From Thermoproteota archaeon (lineage in GTDB: Archaea; Thermoproteota; Nitrososphaeria; Nitrososphaerales; Nitrosopumilaceae), in NCBI GenBank assembly GCA_003352285.1, contig QQVN01000003.1, positions 310,001 through 374,000 of the forward strand: a stretch of 64,000 nucleotides of DNA. Reading direction: 5' to 3'. The position numbers and the translations under genes were made by a program. Positions 8,832 through 17,956 of the stretch are shown here, piece by piece. Under the pieces are notes generated by a model. That model searched no databases. It was given only the letters and a program-made list of their open reading frames with translations, and had not been told where the DNA came from. How positions within the stretch are numbered: position 1 is the stretch's first letter; every line of letters starts with the position of its first letter.

Positions 8832-9560
8832 ATGTCTGGCAATCAAAAGTTAAAGTTTGATAAAGACGTTAAGACGATTCTCAATATCACAAAGACTCCT
8901 AAATCCATCAAGGAGATTTCCCAAGAAAGTGGAATTCCACAGGCAACAGTTTACAGAAGAATAGCATTAATGACACAAAACCAATTGCTCAAAACAGCAG
9001 GATATATTGAGGAGGGTACACGTGTTTTTACATATCAGAACATGAATCGCTATCTTTCTTCCAAAAAAACCAAACTTGAGAACATACTCGAAATTATAGA
9101 CGACTATCCCGGAATAAACTACTCAGAGCTAAAACAGAAATCAGGCCTAGTCAATGGCACTCTTTCAAACTGCATTTCAAATCTAGAAAAAAACTCTAGA
9201 ATAACTATCAAAAGATCAAACAGGAGAACATGGTTCTTTCTTCCACACATAAATCCTAACGAATTTGACTGTTTCATTTCTCTTAGAAAAGAAACATGCA
9301 AACGTATTCTCACATTCTTATTGCATCATCCAGATTCCACTTTTTCTCAAATACGCAATGAAGCAAAAAAAGCACCATCCACGGTGTCATTGACATTAAC
9401 ACAGTTGATCGAATTGGGTCTGATATCTAGAGAGTCAGGATTCAAAAGGACATACAGATTAACAAACAACGAGCAAGTCCTTTTCGCACTCAAAAAAATA
9501 AAACCCGACTTTACTTCAGAACTCAAAGACAGGTTCTCTGATACATTCTCATATCTGTAA
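8832..9560 (+). CDS. Multi-winged-helix transcriptional regulator
   Basis: A DNA-binding regulator of 242 residues with three successive winged-helix-like units: one around SIKEISQESGIPQATVYRR, one around NYSELKQKSGLVNGTLSNCI and one around TFSQIRNEAKKAPSTVSLT. No ligand domain or Cys-rich metal site is visible. The frame opens at a TTG (8808), but a T-rich TATA-like element overlaps that codon. The ATG at 8832 is therefore the preferred, probably leaderless, start. A copy of motif A lies just upstream. It is the best local candidate for the protein that reads motif A; this is inference. Its end overlaps the convergent surface-protein gene by 12 bp. Confidence 0.8.
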   Translation: MSGNQKLKFDKDVKTILNITKTPKSIKEISQESGIPQATVYRRIALMTQNQLLKTAGYIEEGTRVFTYQNMNRYLSSKKTKLENILEIIDDYPGINYSELKQKSGLVNGTLSNCISNLEKNSRITIKRSNRRTWFFLPHINPNEFDCFISLRKETCKRILTFLLHHPDSTFSQIRNEAKKAPSTVSLTLTQLIELGLISRESGFKRTYRLTNNEQVLFALKKIKPDFTSELKDRFSDTFSYL

Positions 9561-11294
9561 TCTGTTTGGTATCCCAAACGCCCTCTTCCATAAGATTATG
9601 CCCATTCCCAATGATAATGAAAATGCTACAAGGAACCCAAACGGAAACTCGGGAGTAACTGTGATTGGTAATTCTACATACTCATCACTGTTGTTGATGT
9701 TTTCAATTCGTAGTGTATTTGTGCCTAGATCTTTTTCTAGAAACCTATGGTTCTCAAAACTGCCTCCGCCTTTGGCAAAGCCGTTTACCTTCTTCAAAAC
9801 ATCTCCCTTCTGATCTAGTAACACAAAGTCATATTGGGACCCTGGTATTGGCATCTCTGTTTTTTTATCATAGATGGTAATGATAAACTCAGACTCTTCA
9901 TTGATTTCTTGTGGGAAGGGAATTAAGGTAATATCAACAAAATAACTTCCTGCTTCTTTTTCACTGCCAATGCTTTCCAATCGTATGGGAAATTCCTGTA
10001 TGGGAGTTTCTTGCGGCTCTACAACTATCATGAAATCCGTAGATCCCAAGAACGTGTCATTAATGTTTTCTATTGCTACCATGACAGGTCCAACCTGATC
10101 TTTTGAAAAAGTGATCTCCTCAAAAGAACTCTTAGGCGGTGCGTTCATCTCTGCAGTGACTCTTTTTCGGAAAATCTCCTCTCCATACTGCGTCAAAACA
10201 AAGTCATATTCTACAGGAACTTTCTTTTTGTCTATCACATACGATTCCGAAATATCGACAAAAAATTTTGTAGGCTCATTACTCTTTATGACTAGTGGTT
10301 CCCACCACAGTGAAATATCATACACGTAACTGGTAGTTTTTGACACTAGTGGCAAAACAACTTCCTCACTTGGTGAAAAGGTAAAAAACATTGAAGAGTC
10401 AGAAACCTTGGAAGCCTTATCTCTAATTGATAGAAGCTCACTCTTTGGCAGAATTGCATGCACAATTCTATCTTCTTCAGAATAGTCATCTGCAACAACC
10501 GTGTTTGAGGGTAGAGGTATTCCATTTACCATGACATCATATTTTGTAACTAAAAGCTCACCAAAGTTTTTTGGAATGTGCACCTCTTCATGAACTACTT
10601 GAACCTGCTCGATGTTTTCCTTACTCCAATCAAAAGGCATTGCAAATGAAACCTCTCTCTCTTCTGGGGAATATCTGAAATCTGAAACTTGGTCATACCA
10701 CGAGGTGATTCCTATCTGGTAATCATTATCATCTCCTCCTTTTACATCGTAATTTGTTTTGTCTGCAACGCTGATTGCTCCTCGATAAAAAATCCTCTTA
10801 TCGAGTACTTTGGAATCTTCATCTAAAGTTAGAATTTCTACGTTAAACTCGTACAAGCCACCTGATTTAAAGATCGGACCCTGCAAAACAAGTGGCTTGT
10901 CCCCATCCCTCATGTAACCTCCAAGTACTGGGGCTTCCTTGCCTGATACGGTGATATTTTCATCATCGGTGGATTTTATGGTCATGATCAGGTTTCCCAA
11001 GTCATCATGAAACATGTGTCGGAATATTCTCTTGTCGTCTTTTTTGAGCTCTACCATGTATGTGACATGCTCAATCACTGCATCAGTATCTGCATCAAAA
11101 AACCGAATCAGAATTCTTTGCTCTCCTGCATTCGGATCATAAACAGGGGGTTCAATTTCCAGATAAATGGTTGCGTTTCTATCTCCTATTGTAACTGGAG
11201 GCAACGTCTCCCCACCTATGCCATGACCAAAGGCGGGAGTCAAACTAAACAAAAGAAAAAACACAACAAAAGATGAAATAGATTTTGAGAACAC
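9549..11294 (-). CDS. Secreted surface protein with PEFG-type C-terminal sorting signal
   Basis: A 581-residue exported protein: a signal peptide (residues about 1-23, ending PAFGHG), then a long beta-rich extracellular region. The C-terminus has TPEFPFG, a hydrophobic helix and a basic tail (WKRAFG). This is the PEFG-CTERM arrangement of Thaumarchaeota, thought to be processed by an archaeosortase. Several segments resemble Ig-like or transglutaminase-associated beta domains, but I cannot name a family. The N-terminus GHGIGGETLPP contains potential metal ligands. The promoter region is shared with the divergent gene at 11429 and holds a copy of motif A. Confidence 0.75.
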   Translation of the reverse strand: MFSKSISSFVVFFLLFSLTPAFGHGIGGETLPPVTIGDRNATIYLEIEPPVYDPNAGEQRILIRFFDADTDAVIEHVTYMVELKKDDKRIFRHMFHDDLGNLIMTIKSTDDENITVSGKEAPVLGGYMRDGDKPLVLQGPIFKSGGLYEFNVEILTLDEDSKVLDKRIFYRGAISVADKTNYDVKGGDDNDYQIGITSWYDQVSDFRYSPEEREVSFAMPFDWSKENIEQVQVVHEEVHIPKNFGELLVTKYDVMVNGIPLPSNTVVADDYSEEDRIVHAILPKSELLSIRDKASKVSDSSMFFTFSPSEEVVLPLVSKTTSYVYDISLWWEPLVIKSNEPTKFFVDISESYVIDKKKVPVEYDFVLTQYGEEIFRKRVTAEMNAPPKSSFEEITFSKDQVGPVMVAIENINDTFLGSTDFMIVVEPQETPIQEFPIRLESIGSEKEAGSYFVDITLIPFPQEINEESEFIITIYDKKTEMPIPGSQYDFVLLDQKGDVLKKVNGFAKGGGSFENHRFLEKDLGTNTLRIENINNSDEYVELPITVTPEFPFGFLVAFSLSLGMGIILWKRAFGIPNRLQI

Positions 11295-11363
11295 ATCTTC
11301 TCCATTACAAAGCCATTATAAAATTGATTTAGCAAACTATTGCAGTTTTTTTTTAAAAAATTA

Positions 11364-11379
11364 GTACAACGATAAAACA
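11364..11379 (+). promoter_or_regulatory. Repeated promoter motif A, copy 2
   Basis: An exact GTACAACGATAAAACA. It lies between the divergent genes ending at 11294 (minus) and starting at 11429 (plus), just upstream of the TATA-like TTTTAATAAT at 11400-11409. A protein bound here could control both directions. Confidence 0.65.
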
Positions 11380-11428
11380 AAAACACATCCTAGAAGATCT
11401 TTTAATAATGATACAAGGTTTTACAATC

Positions 11429-11812
11429 ATGCAAAACTCTTCAATGGACATCAAAACAAAGTACAAAGTTTTGCTGTATTCGCTAGTTGCAGTGATACTT
11501 GCAACCGTACCATTTTCAATTTCTAGCTTTCAGAATGGAAATGAGTTACACATTCTAATTCACACTTGTGCAATAATTCTGTCCGTGTTCTTATCTGTAG
11601 TTGGAGTCATAACATACAGATCATTTAAAACAACACGACTGTTTTTGGTCATGTGTGCATTTGTTTCAATCTGTCTTGCAGAAATTACTGCCCTCTCCCT
11701 ACTGTTGCTCTCAACACCCCCATCTTTTACAAATTATGATTCATTAATTACACACGGACTTATTCTGCTGATGCTGTCATTTTTTGCATTTGGAATATTC
11801 AGAAAAGACTGA
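11429..11812 (+). CDS. Small multi-pass membrane protein
   Basis: A 127-residue protein with four predicted membrane helices and no soluble domain; no family recognised. The frame reaches back to an ATG at 11408, but that codon overlaps the TATA-like element. The ATG at 11429 lies at the right spacing for a leaderless message, so it is preferred. The copy of motif A upstream groups it with the cupredoxin gene that follows at 11889. Confidence 0.6.
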   Translation: MQNSSMDIKTKYKVLLYSLVAVILATVPFSISSFQNGNELHILIHTCAIILSVFLSVVGVITYRSFKTTRLFLVMCAFVSICLAEITALSLLLLSTPPSFTNYDSLITHGLILLMLSFFAFGIFRKD

Positions 11813-11833
11813 GATGCTCATGTCATAAATTTG

Positions 11834-11849
11834 GTACAACGATAAAACA
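11834..11849 (+). promoter_or_regulatory. Repeated promoter motif A, copy 3
   Basis: An exact GTACAACGATAAAACA, identical to the copy at 11364. It is followed by a TATA-like ATTAATTAATT at about 11858-11868 and by the ATG of the cupredoxin gene at 11889. The order motif, TATA, start is the same as at 11364. Confidence 0.65.
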
Positions 11850-11888
11850 AAACCATCATTAATTAATTCTGAAATCGTCATTTTCTTC

Positions 11889-12893
11889 ATGAGGCAACTT
11901 TTAGTTTTTTTAATTCTCTTTGTTGTGCTTGTTACTGTGATTGAGGCTTTAGCAAGTGCTGAAGAATATGTTGTTTCAATTCCATTTGGTGCGTTTAATC
12001 CAGAACTCAACACCCCTACAGATGTATGGTATGATCCTCCCCTTCTTTCAATTGTTGTCGGTGATTCTGTAACTTGGGTAAATGATGACAGGGAAGGTCA
12101 CACTGTTACAAGCGGAGAGGGAGCTGGAAGGTTTGAATGGATGGGAAGCAAGAAACTTGGCGAACCTGATGGCTTGTTTGACAGCGGACGGTTCATGCCA
12201 GGGGAGTCATGGACAAAGAAATTTGAAGAAGAAGGACAGTATCGTTATTATTGCATAATTCATCCCTGGATGGAAGCCCTGATTGTAGTTGCACCTTTGA
12301 TTCCTGATTATCCACACGATACTACAGGTAAGAAACTCGAAGAATTTCCCATCATACAAGTAAGCCCAGATCAGTCTGTGGAGATTAATTTTTCATGGGA
12401 TCCCAAAGTGATCAAAACCCATGAAAAGGTTAATTTCATTTACAGGTTTTATGATGCGATAAATGATCAGCCATTACGAAAGCTTCAGTATGATATCATA
12501 ATAATCCATAACGGAAAAGAACTGTACAGGGATGAGGGGGCAGTTTCTGGTGCAGGAGGAGACTTTAGGCAATGGATTTTTGAGGAGCCAGGAGAAGTCA
12601 TTGTCAAGTTTAGAAACATACAGTCATTTGGCACCGTTGGTGGCATGGAGATTTCTTTTACAGACAATCCTACAGGACGAATCTTTGATTTTACTGCAAT
12701 TGTTTACAATAACCCAGAAAAAACTGTGACAACCGAAAAAATAGTTCAACCTCGTGAGACATTTCAGTTTTATTATGAGATTGCAGTGCTGATAATAGCA
12801 ATCCCTGGAATCTTGTTGGCATCAGTTGTATTTTTGATGAAACGAAAAAAGCATATAGATCATGTTTCTGGTAGGATCTCAACTCCAGTATAG
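11889..12893 (+). CDS. Membrane-anchored cupredoxin (plastocyanin-like) protein
   Basis: A 334-residue exported blue-copper protein. A signal peptide (about 1-23) precedes a cupredoxin domain with type-1 copper ligands His71 (EGHTV) and Cys122, His125 and Met128 in YYCIIHPWM. A second beta domain of about 130 residues follows, then a C-terminal membrane helix (about 295-317) and a basic tail, so the copper site faces outside. Cupredoxins serve as electron carriers in ammonia-oxidising archaea, but this copy sits on a mobile element under motif A. It heads a run with the genes at 12903 and perhaps 13700. Confidence 0.88.
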   Translation: MRQLLVFLILFVVLVTVIEALASAEEYVVSIPFGAFNPELNTPTDVWYDPPLLSIVVGDSVTWVNDDREGHTVTSGEGAGRFEWMGSKKLGEPDGLFDSGRFMPGESWTKKFEEEGQYRYYCIIHPWMEALIVVAPLIPDYPHDTTGKKLEEFPIIQVSPDQSVEINFSWDPKVIKTHEKVNFIYRFYDAINDQPLRKLQYDIIIIHNGKELYRDEGAVSGAGGDFRQWIFEEPGEVIVKFRNIQSFGTVGGMEISFTDNPTGRIFDFTAIVYNNPEKTVTTEKIVQPRETFQFYYEIAVLIIAIPGILLASVVFLMKRKKHIDHVSGRISTPV

Positions 12894-12902
12894 GGGAAAA
12901 AC

Positions 12903-13658
12903 ATGAGCTGTGCCAAGGAAAGAAAACTCATAAAAATTGCTCTGATAGTAATGCCAGTTGGCTTGTTAATTGGAATGATCATTGATGAGATTCCACATCT
13001 GCCAGAACACGAAACGCAAAATGTAGATGATAATGTTGATGTAATTCCTCTGTATGAAGGAGTCTCTGATGATCTTGATCTAGACTCTGTTGTTGACAAG
13101 ACATCAGATGGAACTGAGCTGGAATCGGGTTTTGGCAAAATCACCATTTCTGAGAAAAACCACCCTCAGAACACAGACTCTGAATTAAAGTATTCTAACG
13201 ATGCTTTGGGATTTGAAATAACCCTGCCAAATCATCAGTGGAGCATCAACCAAGATGTTGCTGATCTTGCAAACGGAGACAAGGAATTCCTTGATTCCAA
13301 AGGATTTGTCGGTGGAATTTACGTACAAAAAGACGATGGCACAGACATGCTTGTTGCAGTAATTGATATCTCAAAACAAGATGTCATGCTCTCTGAATAT
13401 GTTGATACACAAATTGGGCAGCTAAAAGAACGATTCGAATCAACTTTGTATGTATATGAGGTATCTCCTGAAAACAATTGGGCCTTGTTTGGCATTGCAG
13501 TTGAAACACCAAACGATACATCCTATGGAGAGCAACTCTTGCAGATTCAAAATAATACATTGTACATGATACAGTATTCAGGACTTCCCCCCAATGCCTT
13601 GGATGGTAATTCTCTTGAACAAGTGAGAATGATTCTAGACTCTTTTAGAATTTTGTAA
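12903..13658 (+). CDS. Membrane-anchored PsbP-like extracellular protein
   Basis: A 251-residue protein with an N-terminal membrane segment (about residues 10-27), an acidic linker, and a domain from about 95 to 251. That domain begins YSNDALGFEITLP and ends with a helix VRMILDSFRIL. This is the pattern of the PsbP-related domain found in many secreted thaumarchaeal proteins. The role of these proteins is unknown. It starts 9 bp after the cupredoxin gene, so the two are probably co-transcribed. Confidence 0.68.
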   Translation: MSCAKERKLIKIALIVMPVGLLIGMIIDEIPHLPEHETQNVDDNVDVIPLYEGVSDDLDLDSVVDKTSDGTELESGFGKITISEKNHPQNTDSELKYSNDALGFEITLPNHQWSINQDVADLANGDKEFLDSKGFVGGIYVQKDDGTDMLVAVIDISKQDVMLSEYVDTQIGQLKERFESTLYVYEVSPENNWALFGIAVETPNDTSYGEQLLQIQNNTLYMIQYSGLPPNALDGNSLEQVRMILDSFRIL

Positions 13659-13699
13659 TTTTTAATCAAATTCTGTTTGGCGTACAAGCTATTCTTTAT

Positions 13700-14233
13700 A
13701 TGAAAAATTTTCATTATCTTGAATTATCTTGGAGAAAATATCATAAATTGAATTCAATTCATGTTGTGATTTCAATTGTTTTTCTAACTGCGTCTGCATT
13801 GATTGTATTTCCAACACTGGCAAGTGTTACTGAAGACCATGGTACCTCTAAAAGCTCATCCTTTCATGTTACTGAAAAGTCTGCAGTTGAGATGTTTATT
13901 GAGGATGCCCCCTTGAGATGCTTTACAGTAATTAATTTACCATCTCAAGAGGTACAAGAGGTGGTCATCTATGATGAAATGTCGGTTTACATTAGAGAAA
14001 ACATTGAAAGCATAGGATTGACTGAAAACGAGTTCTATTCCACACAAAAATATGACGAGTATTTTGAAAAAAAATGCTTGGTGTATGTATCCAAAGACGG
14101 TCGTGTTCCTGATCACTTTGATGCGTTGCTAAGCATGGGTTTGACACTAAGCCAATCATCGATTGATGAAATCTTGGATGCCACATATCAAACAAGAGAT
14201 ATTGGAACCTTTCTTGGAAAAATCAGTCCATAG
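13700..14233 (+). CDS. Exported protein of unknown function
   Basis: A 177-residue protein with a signal-anchor helix at about residues 20-42 (VVISIVFLTASALIVF) and a soluble remainder with two Cys (RCF and KKCLV). No family is recognised. A TATA-like CTTTATATG abuts the ATG at 13700, so the true start could lie further in; the next in-frame Met (VEMFIE) is too far inside the domain to be convincing. It sits between the cupredoxin pair and the beta-propeller gene. Confidence 0.55.
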   Translation: MKNFHYLELSWRKYHKLNSIHVVISIVFLTASALIVFPTLASVTEDHGTSKSSSFHVTEKSAVEMFIEDAPLRCFTVINLPSQEVQEVVIYDEMSVYIRENIESIGLTENEFYSTQKYDEYFEKKCLVYVSKDGRVPDHFDALLSMGLTLSQSSIDEILDATYQTRDIGTFLGKISP

Positions 14234-14248
14234 TTCTTTTCAAACTTA

Positions 14249-14264
14249 GTACAATCATCAAACA
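14249..14264 (+). promoter_or_regulatory. Repeated promoter motif A, copy 4 (degenerate)
   Basis: GTACAATCATCAAACA matches the exact copies at 13 of 16 positions. It stands upstream of the TATA-like GATATAACT (14272-14280) and the start at 14297 of the beta-propeller gene, the same order as the better copies. Confidence 0.45.
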
Positions 14265-14296
14265 ATGCTTGCAGATATAACTAAATGAATTGGTTA

Positions 14297-15838
14297 ATGG
14301 CTGTGAAGAAATACAATAAATTGTATCTTATTGGTGGCATAATTTTATTTGCCGCAGTGGCAGCAGTAATGGCACAATCGGAGCTGTCATCTGTAACTGA
14401 AGAAAATAAAGAGACAAAAGTTTCAACACATTCTGTTACTGGAACGCCTGCAGACAATTACCCTGATAAAGAAAGACCCTCACATTGTGGGACTCAGGAT
14501 TCAACCTCAAGCTCGTATGTCAAAGAGTTTGAAATTCCTACCATCTGTACACAGCCTGTGGGCATTGTAGTTGATCCCGAAGGATTAGTGTGGTTTACAG
14601 AGACAAATACTGGAAATGTGGGAATGTTTGATCCAAAAACAGAGGAAATCATAGAATATGAAAATGAACTGTGGTCTATGGGAGGTTCTATGATGTGGGG
14701 AATCGCATACACTGATGATAATGAAATCTGGTTTACAGACGAAAAGTATGACAGGCTGTGGAAATTCTCCATTGACAAAAAACAATACTCTGCGTACACG
14801 TTTACAGGTAATCATACAATGAAGTTTCCACAATTAATAGTGGAAAACGACGGTACGTTTCTGATAAATGACTTTACTGGCAACAAAATTTCAATTCTTG
14901 ATCATGATGAACTAGATTCGGGATTGGCTCTTCCCGCACAAGTCAAAACACCTGAGGGATTTTTTACAGGACCTCCAGCAATTGGCAAGGACGGTGAGAT
15001 GTGGTTCATTGCATGGAAGTATCAGGGAACAGTCTCTTTAATCAAATATGATCATACAAATGACAAGGCAACAATGTTTGATCTTACAGGTGTTGTTTTG
15101 GCACCAAACGGATTAAGCATAGATGATGCCGAATCTCTATGGATCTCAGACACTGCATCAAGTAACATAGTCAAGTTTAATCCAGATTCTAAACAAATTA
15201 TAAAGTATGTAACTAGTTTTCCAAGAGAATCTACATTTGGTAACTCGTCTGGACTAATCAAGACACCAATAACTAGACCATACTGGAATTCAATTTATGA
15301 TGAAAAATTAATTTTTAATGAACAGCAGGCAAACATGATTGGAATCCTTGATACAAAAACAGAAAAACTAGTTGAATATCTGATTCCTTCCAAAAATCCA
15401 AATTGGGCAGATTGTGAGGGCAAAACTGATTGTGGAATATCGCAAGTATTTGGATTTGCAAAAGCAGATGATCAAATCTGGTTTACCGCATGGGTTGAGA
15501 ACAATATTGGAGTAATAGACACCTCCATTCCATTACCTTTGGAAATTGAATTTGATTCCAAAGAGCTATCGATAAAACAAGGAGATATGTCTTCTGTAAT
15601 GTTGACGATTATTCCTAGTGAAAACTTTGTTGGTCCAATAGACATTCAAAGTACTACTGGAGAAAGTGATAAAATTCACATATCAATTCATAATGGACAG
15701 TCAGAGGATAATTTTACAAATATTCCTATAGAGATTTTTGTGTCTGAAGTTACGAAACCTGGAGTCTACAAAGTCCTAATTAGCGTGATTCAGCCAGATG
15801 TCACTCTTTCAGAATTTATCACAGTGCACGTGATGTAG
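14297..15838 (+). CDS. Membrane-anchored Vgb-lyase-like beta-propeller protein
   Basis: A protein of 513 residues from the ATG at 14297. An N-terminal anchor (LIGGIILFAAVAAVMA) is followed by repeated blades with motifs such as GLVWFTETNTGNVG, NEIWFTDEKYDRL and DQIWFTAWVENNIG. This is the seven-bladed fold of virginiamycin B lyase and SMP-30-like proteins. A C-terminal beta-sandwich of about 95 residues follows. Catalysis should not be assumed, since this propeller is widely used as a binding scaffold. The alternative ATG at 14285 lies too close to the TATA-like element. Motif A copy 4 precedes it. Confidence 0.75.
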   Translation: MAVKKYNKLYLIGGIILFAAVAAVMAQSELSSVTEENKETKVSTHSVTGTPADNYPDKERPSHCGTQDSTSSSYVKEFEIPTICTQPVGIVVDPEGLVWFTETNTGNVGMFDPKTEEIIEYENELWSMGGSMMWGIAYTDDNEIWFTDEKYDRLWKFSIDKKQYSAYTFTGNHTMKFPQLIVENDGTFLINDFTGNKISILDHDELDSGLALPAQVKTPEGFFTGPPAIGKDGEMWFIAWKYQGTVSLIKYDHTNDKATMFDLTGVVLAPNGLSIDDAESLWISDTASSNIVKFNPDSKQIIKYVTSFPRESTFGNSSGLIKTPITRPYWNSIYDEKLIFNEQQANMIGILDTKTEKLVEYLIPSKNPNWADCEGKTDCGISQVFGFAKADDQIWFTAWVENNIGVIDTSIPLPLEIEFDSKELSIKQGDMSSVMLTIIPSENFVGPIDIQSTTGESDKIHISIHNGQSEDNFTNIPIEIFVSEVTKPGVYKVLISVIQPDVTLSEFITVHVM

Positions 15839-15943
15839 CACTATCGTTATTGTTAATGATTTGAGATTTGTATCATTGACAGTATCATTAAGTAATTCAT
15901 CTTTCTCCTCAACTATCATTCCACAAATTGAATCTTCTACCAT
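15809..15943 (-). pseudogene. Possible remnant of a YHS-domain gene
   Basis: This 44-codon frame begins MVEDSICGMIVEEKDE, which resembles the DPVCGM opening of YHS domains and the intact YHS gene at 24210. The second half of the domain (aromatics and the CxxxC pair) is not recognisable. The frame overlaps the end of the beta-propeller gene. It lies in the 305-bp gap at 15839-16143, which otherwise holds only motif A copy 5 and the promoter of phnD. It could be a chance match. Confidence 0.25.
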
Positions 15944-15986
15944 TGACTTTGTCTTCTCTTGAAATGTTTAATGCTACAGAAAATTG

Positions 15987-16002
15987 GTACAATGATAAAA
16001 CA
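15987..16002 (+). promoter_or_regulatory. Repeated promoter motif A, copy 5
   Basis: GTACAATGATAAAACA matches the exact copies at 15 of 16 positions. It is 142 bp before the preferred start of phnD (16144), further than in the other cases, with several AT-rich TATA-like tracts between. It may serve an upstream promoter of the phn operon. Confidence 0.5.
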
Positions 16003-16143
16003 AAATGTTTCATCGTCATGTTCAATCGTAAATGTTTTGTAAATTAGAATTTTATATTAAATAGATTCTACATGTTATATACTTTCATTTTATGTTTATA
16101 GAATTTGAAATTTCTTAATATAGGCCTTAATTTTTGTTATCGT

Positions 16144-17118
16144 ATGAATTCCCAGCAATCAAAAATAGTTTTGATATCTGGAATAATTATTGCTGCAGTT
16201 GTTGGACTAGGAGTTGGTCTCACAGTGGGTGGATTTGACAATGCAGACAAAGAAACCATAACAATACAATCCAAATCCTCAGAGCTCAAAAAAATTACAA
16301 TAGCTGTAATGCCTAATGAAGATCCAAAAAAGTTTGAAATGCAAGGCAAGGCATTAGAAGAATACTTTACAAAAAAGTTGGGAATTGAGACTGAATTTTT
16401 CTATCCAATTGATGCAACAACTACTGTTGAATCACTTGTAACAGGCTCTACTCAAATTGCCTTTATGAGTGCACGACCTGCACAACTAGCACATGAACGA
16501 AGTGATGGAAATGCTTTATTGTTTATGGCAGAAGTGCGTCCCTTTACGAGTGAAGGTGGAGAAAAATTGGATACATTTTATCATAGTGAATTTTGGGTAA
16601 GAAAGGATAGTGGTATTAACACACTTGAAGATGCCAAAGGAAAGAACGTGGCATTTTCTGGTCCTACTTCTACAAGCGGTTATCTTTTCCCATTGGCAAA
16701 ACTTGTTGATAAAAGCCTGATCAAAGCTGGAGATGACCCTAAAACATACTTTAGTAACGTTTTGTTTAGTGGCGGATACCAACAGTCACTTAATGCATTG
16801 ATTGCAGGTCAAGTTGACATTGCTGCTGGAGGTGACCATGCCAAATTCAGATATCTCACACCAGAAGAGCAGAATCAAATCAAGGTCATTGAAAAACAAG
16901 GTCCAGTCCCTACACACGGAATCATCTATCGAACTGATCTTATAACACCAAGCTTACTTGCAAATTTTGAAAAAGCAGTACTTGACATGAAGTCAGAGCG
17001 TCCTGATTTACTTGAATCTGCGTTATTTGGGGCAACAGACTTTGTACCTGTAAACCATTATGCCCATCTAGCTGAACTTGGTAATGCTATTGCGAAAACC
17101 AAAATTCCACATATTTAG
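16144..17118 (+). CDS. phnD: Phosphonate/phosphate-type ABC transporter, substrate-binding protein (PhnD family)
   Basis: A 324-residue exported binding protein. A signal-anchor (VLISGIIIAAVVGLGVGLTV) is followed by a type-II periplasmic-binding fold with the PhnD signatures ITIAVMPNEDP, GSTQIAFMSARPAQLA, GPTSTSGYLFP and AAGGDHAKF. The frame opens at a TTG (16105). The ATG at 16144, about 26 bp after the TATA-like TTAATATAGG, gives a standard signal peptide and is preferred. It is the first gene of phnDCE. PhnD-type systems take up phosphonates, phosphite or phosphate; with no C-P lyase gene here, the ligand cannot be told. Confidence 0.9.
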   Translation: MNSQQSKIVLISGIIIAAVVGLGVGLTVGGFDNADKETITIQSKSSELKKITIAVMPNEDPKKFEMQGKALEEYFTKKLGIETEFFYPIDATTTVESLVTGSTQIAFMSARPAQLAHERSDGNALLFMAEVRPFTSEGGEKLDTFYHSEFWVRKDSGINTLEDAKGKNVAFSGPTSTSGYLFPLAKLVDKSLIKAGDDPKTYFSNVLFSGGYQQSLNALIAGQVDIAAGGDHAKFRYLTPEEQNQIKVIEKQGPVPTHGIIYRTDLITPSLLANFEKAVLDMKSERPDLLESALFGATDFVPVNHYAHLAELGNAIAKTKIPHI

Positions 17119-17149
17119 CAAATCAAATTAAAGGCACTATCAAACACTG

Positions 17150-17956
17150 ATGATGCAAGTAATGTCAATTCCTAAGATTTCAACAAAGACAATCATTCAA
17201 ATGAACAATGTCTGGGCATCATACGACGGTGCAAATTTTTCCTTAAGAGAAATTACACTGTCTATTGATCGTGGCGTGAATTATGCAATTGTGGGACAAT
17301 CTGGTTCTGGCAAGTCTACTTTACTCAAATTGATTAATGGAATGATGAATCCTAGTAGAGGAAGAGTTAGTGTTGATTATCAAGTCCCAAACCTGTCTGA
17401 TAAAAACTTTAAAAAAATAATGTCAAAGATTGGATACATACCGCAAACATTGGGCTTGATAAAAAATCTTACCGTATTAGAAAATACTTTGTTGGGTTCA
17501 CTACCTAGAGTAGATAAAATAAAATCACTCTTCAATCTTTTCCCTGAAAACGAAATTAATGAAGCTAATAAAATTCTAAAAATGGTTGGTTTGGAAAACA
17601 AGTTGGAACGAAAAGCGTATCAATTAAGCGGGGGCGAAAAAAGAAGAGTTGCAATCGCTAGGGCATTAATGCAAAAACCAGACATACTACTTGCAGATGA
17701 AATCGTATCTGAATTAGATCATGTTACTGCACATGAAATAATGGATTTGATCACTGAAGCACAAAAGCAAATTAATTTGACTGCAGTGATGGTTCATCAC
17801 GATATGAATCTTGCATTAGAATACGCAAATAGAGTTGCTGTAATAAAAGAGGGAGAAAAAATTCTTGAAATTGGTGTTGAAGGAGATAGTATTGTTGACT
17901 TTCAAACTGGAAACATGACACAACGAGATATTTTGGAGCTATATGATGACGCCTAG
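17150..17956 (+). CDS. phnC: Phosphonate-type ABC transporter ATPase (PhnC family)
   Basis: A 268-residue ABC ATPase with Walker A GQSGSGKST, Q-loop (GYIPQTLGLI), signature LSGGEKRRVAIARAL and Walker B ILLADEIVSELD with a following HHD (VMVHHDMN). All catalytic motifs are intact. It powers import with the permease encoded next, whose start overlaps its end by 14 bp, so the two are translationally coupled. The gap from phnD is only 31 bp. The order phnD-phnC-phnE is common for this family. Confidence 0.92.
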   Translation: MMQVMSIPKISTKTIIQMNNVWASYDGANFSLREITLSIDRGVNYAIVGQSGSGKSTLLKLINGMMNPSRGRVSVDYQVPNLSDKNFKKIMSKIGYIPQTLGLIKNLTVLENTLLGSLPRVDKIKSLFNLFPENEINEANKILKMVGLENKLERKAYQLSGGEKRRVAIARALMQKPDILLADEIVSELDHVTAHEIMDLITEAQKQINLTAVMVHHDMNLALEYANRVAVIKEGEKILEIGVEGDSIVDFQTGNMTQRDILELYDDA

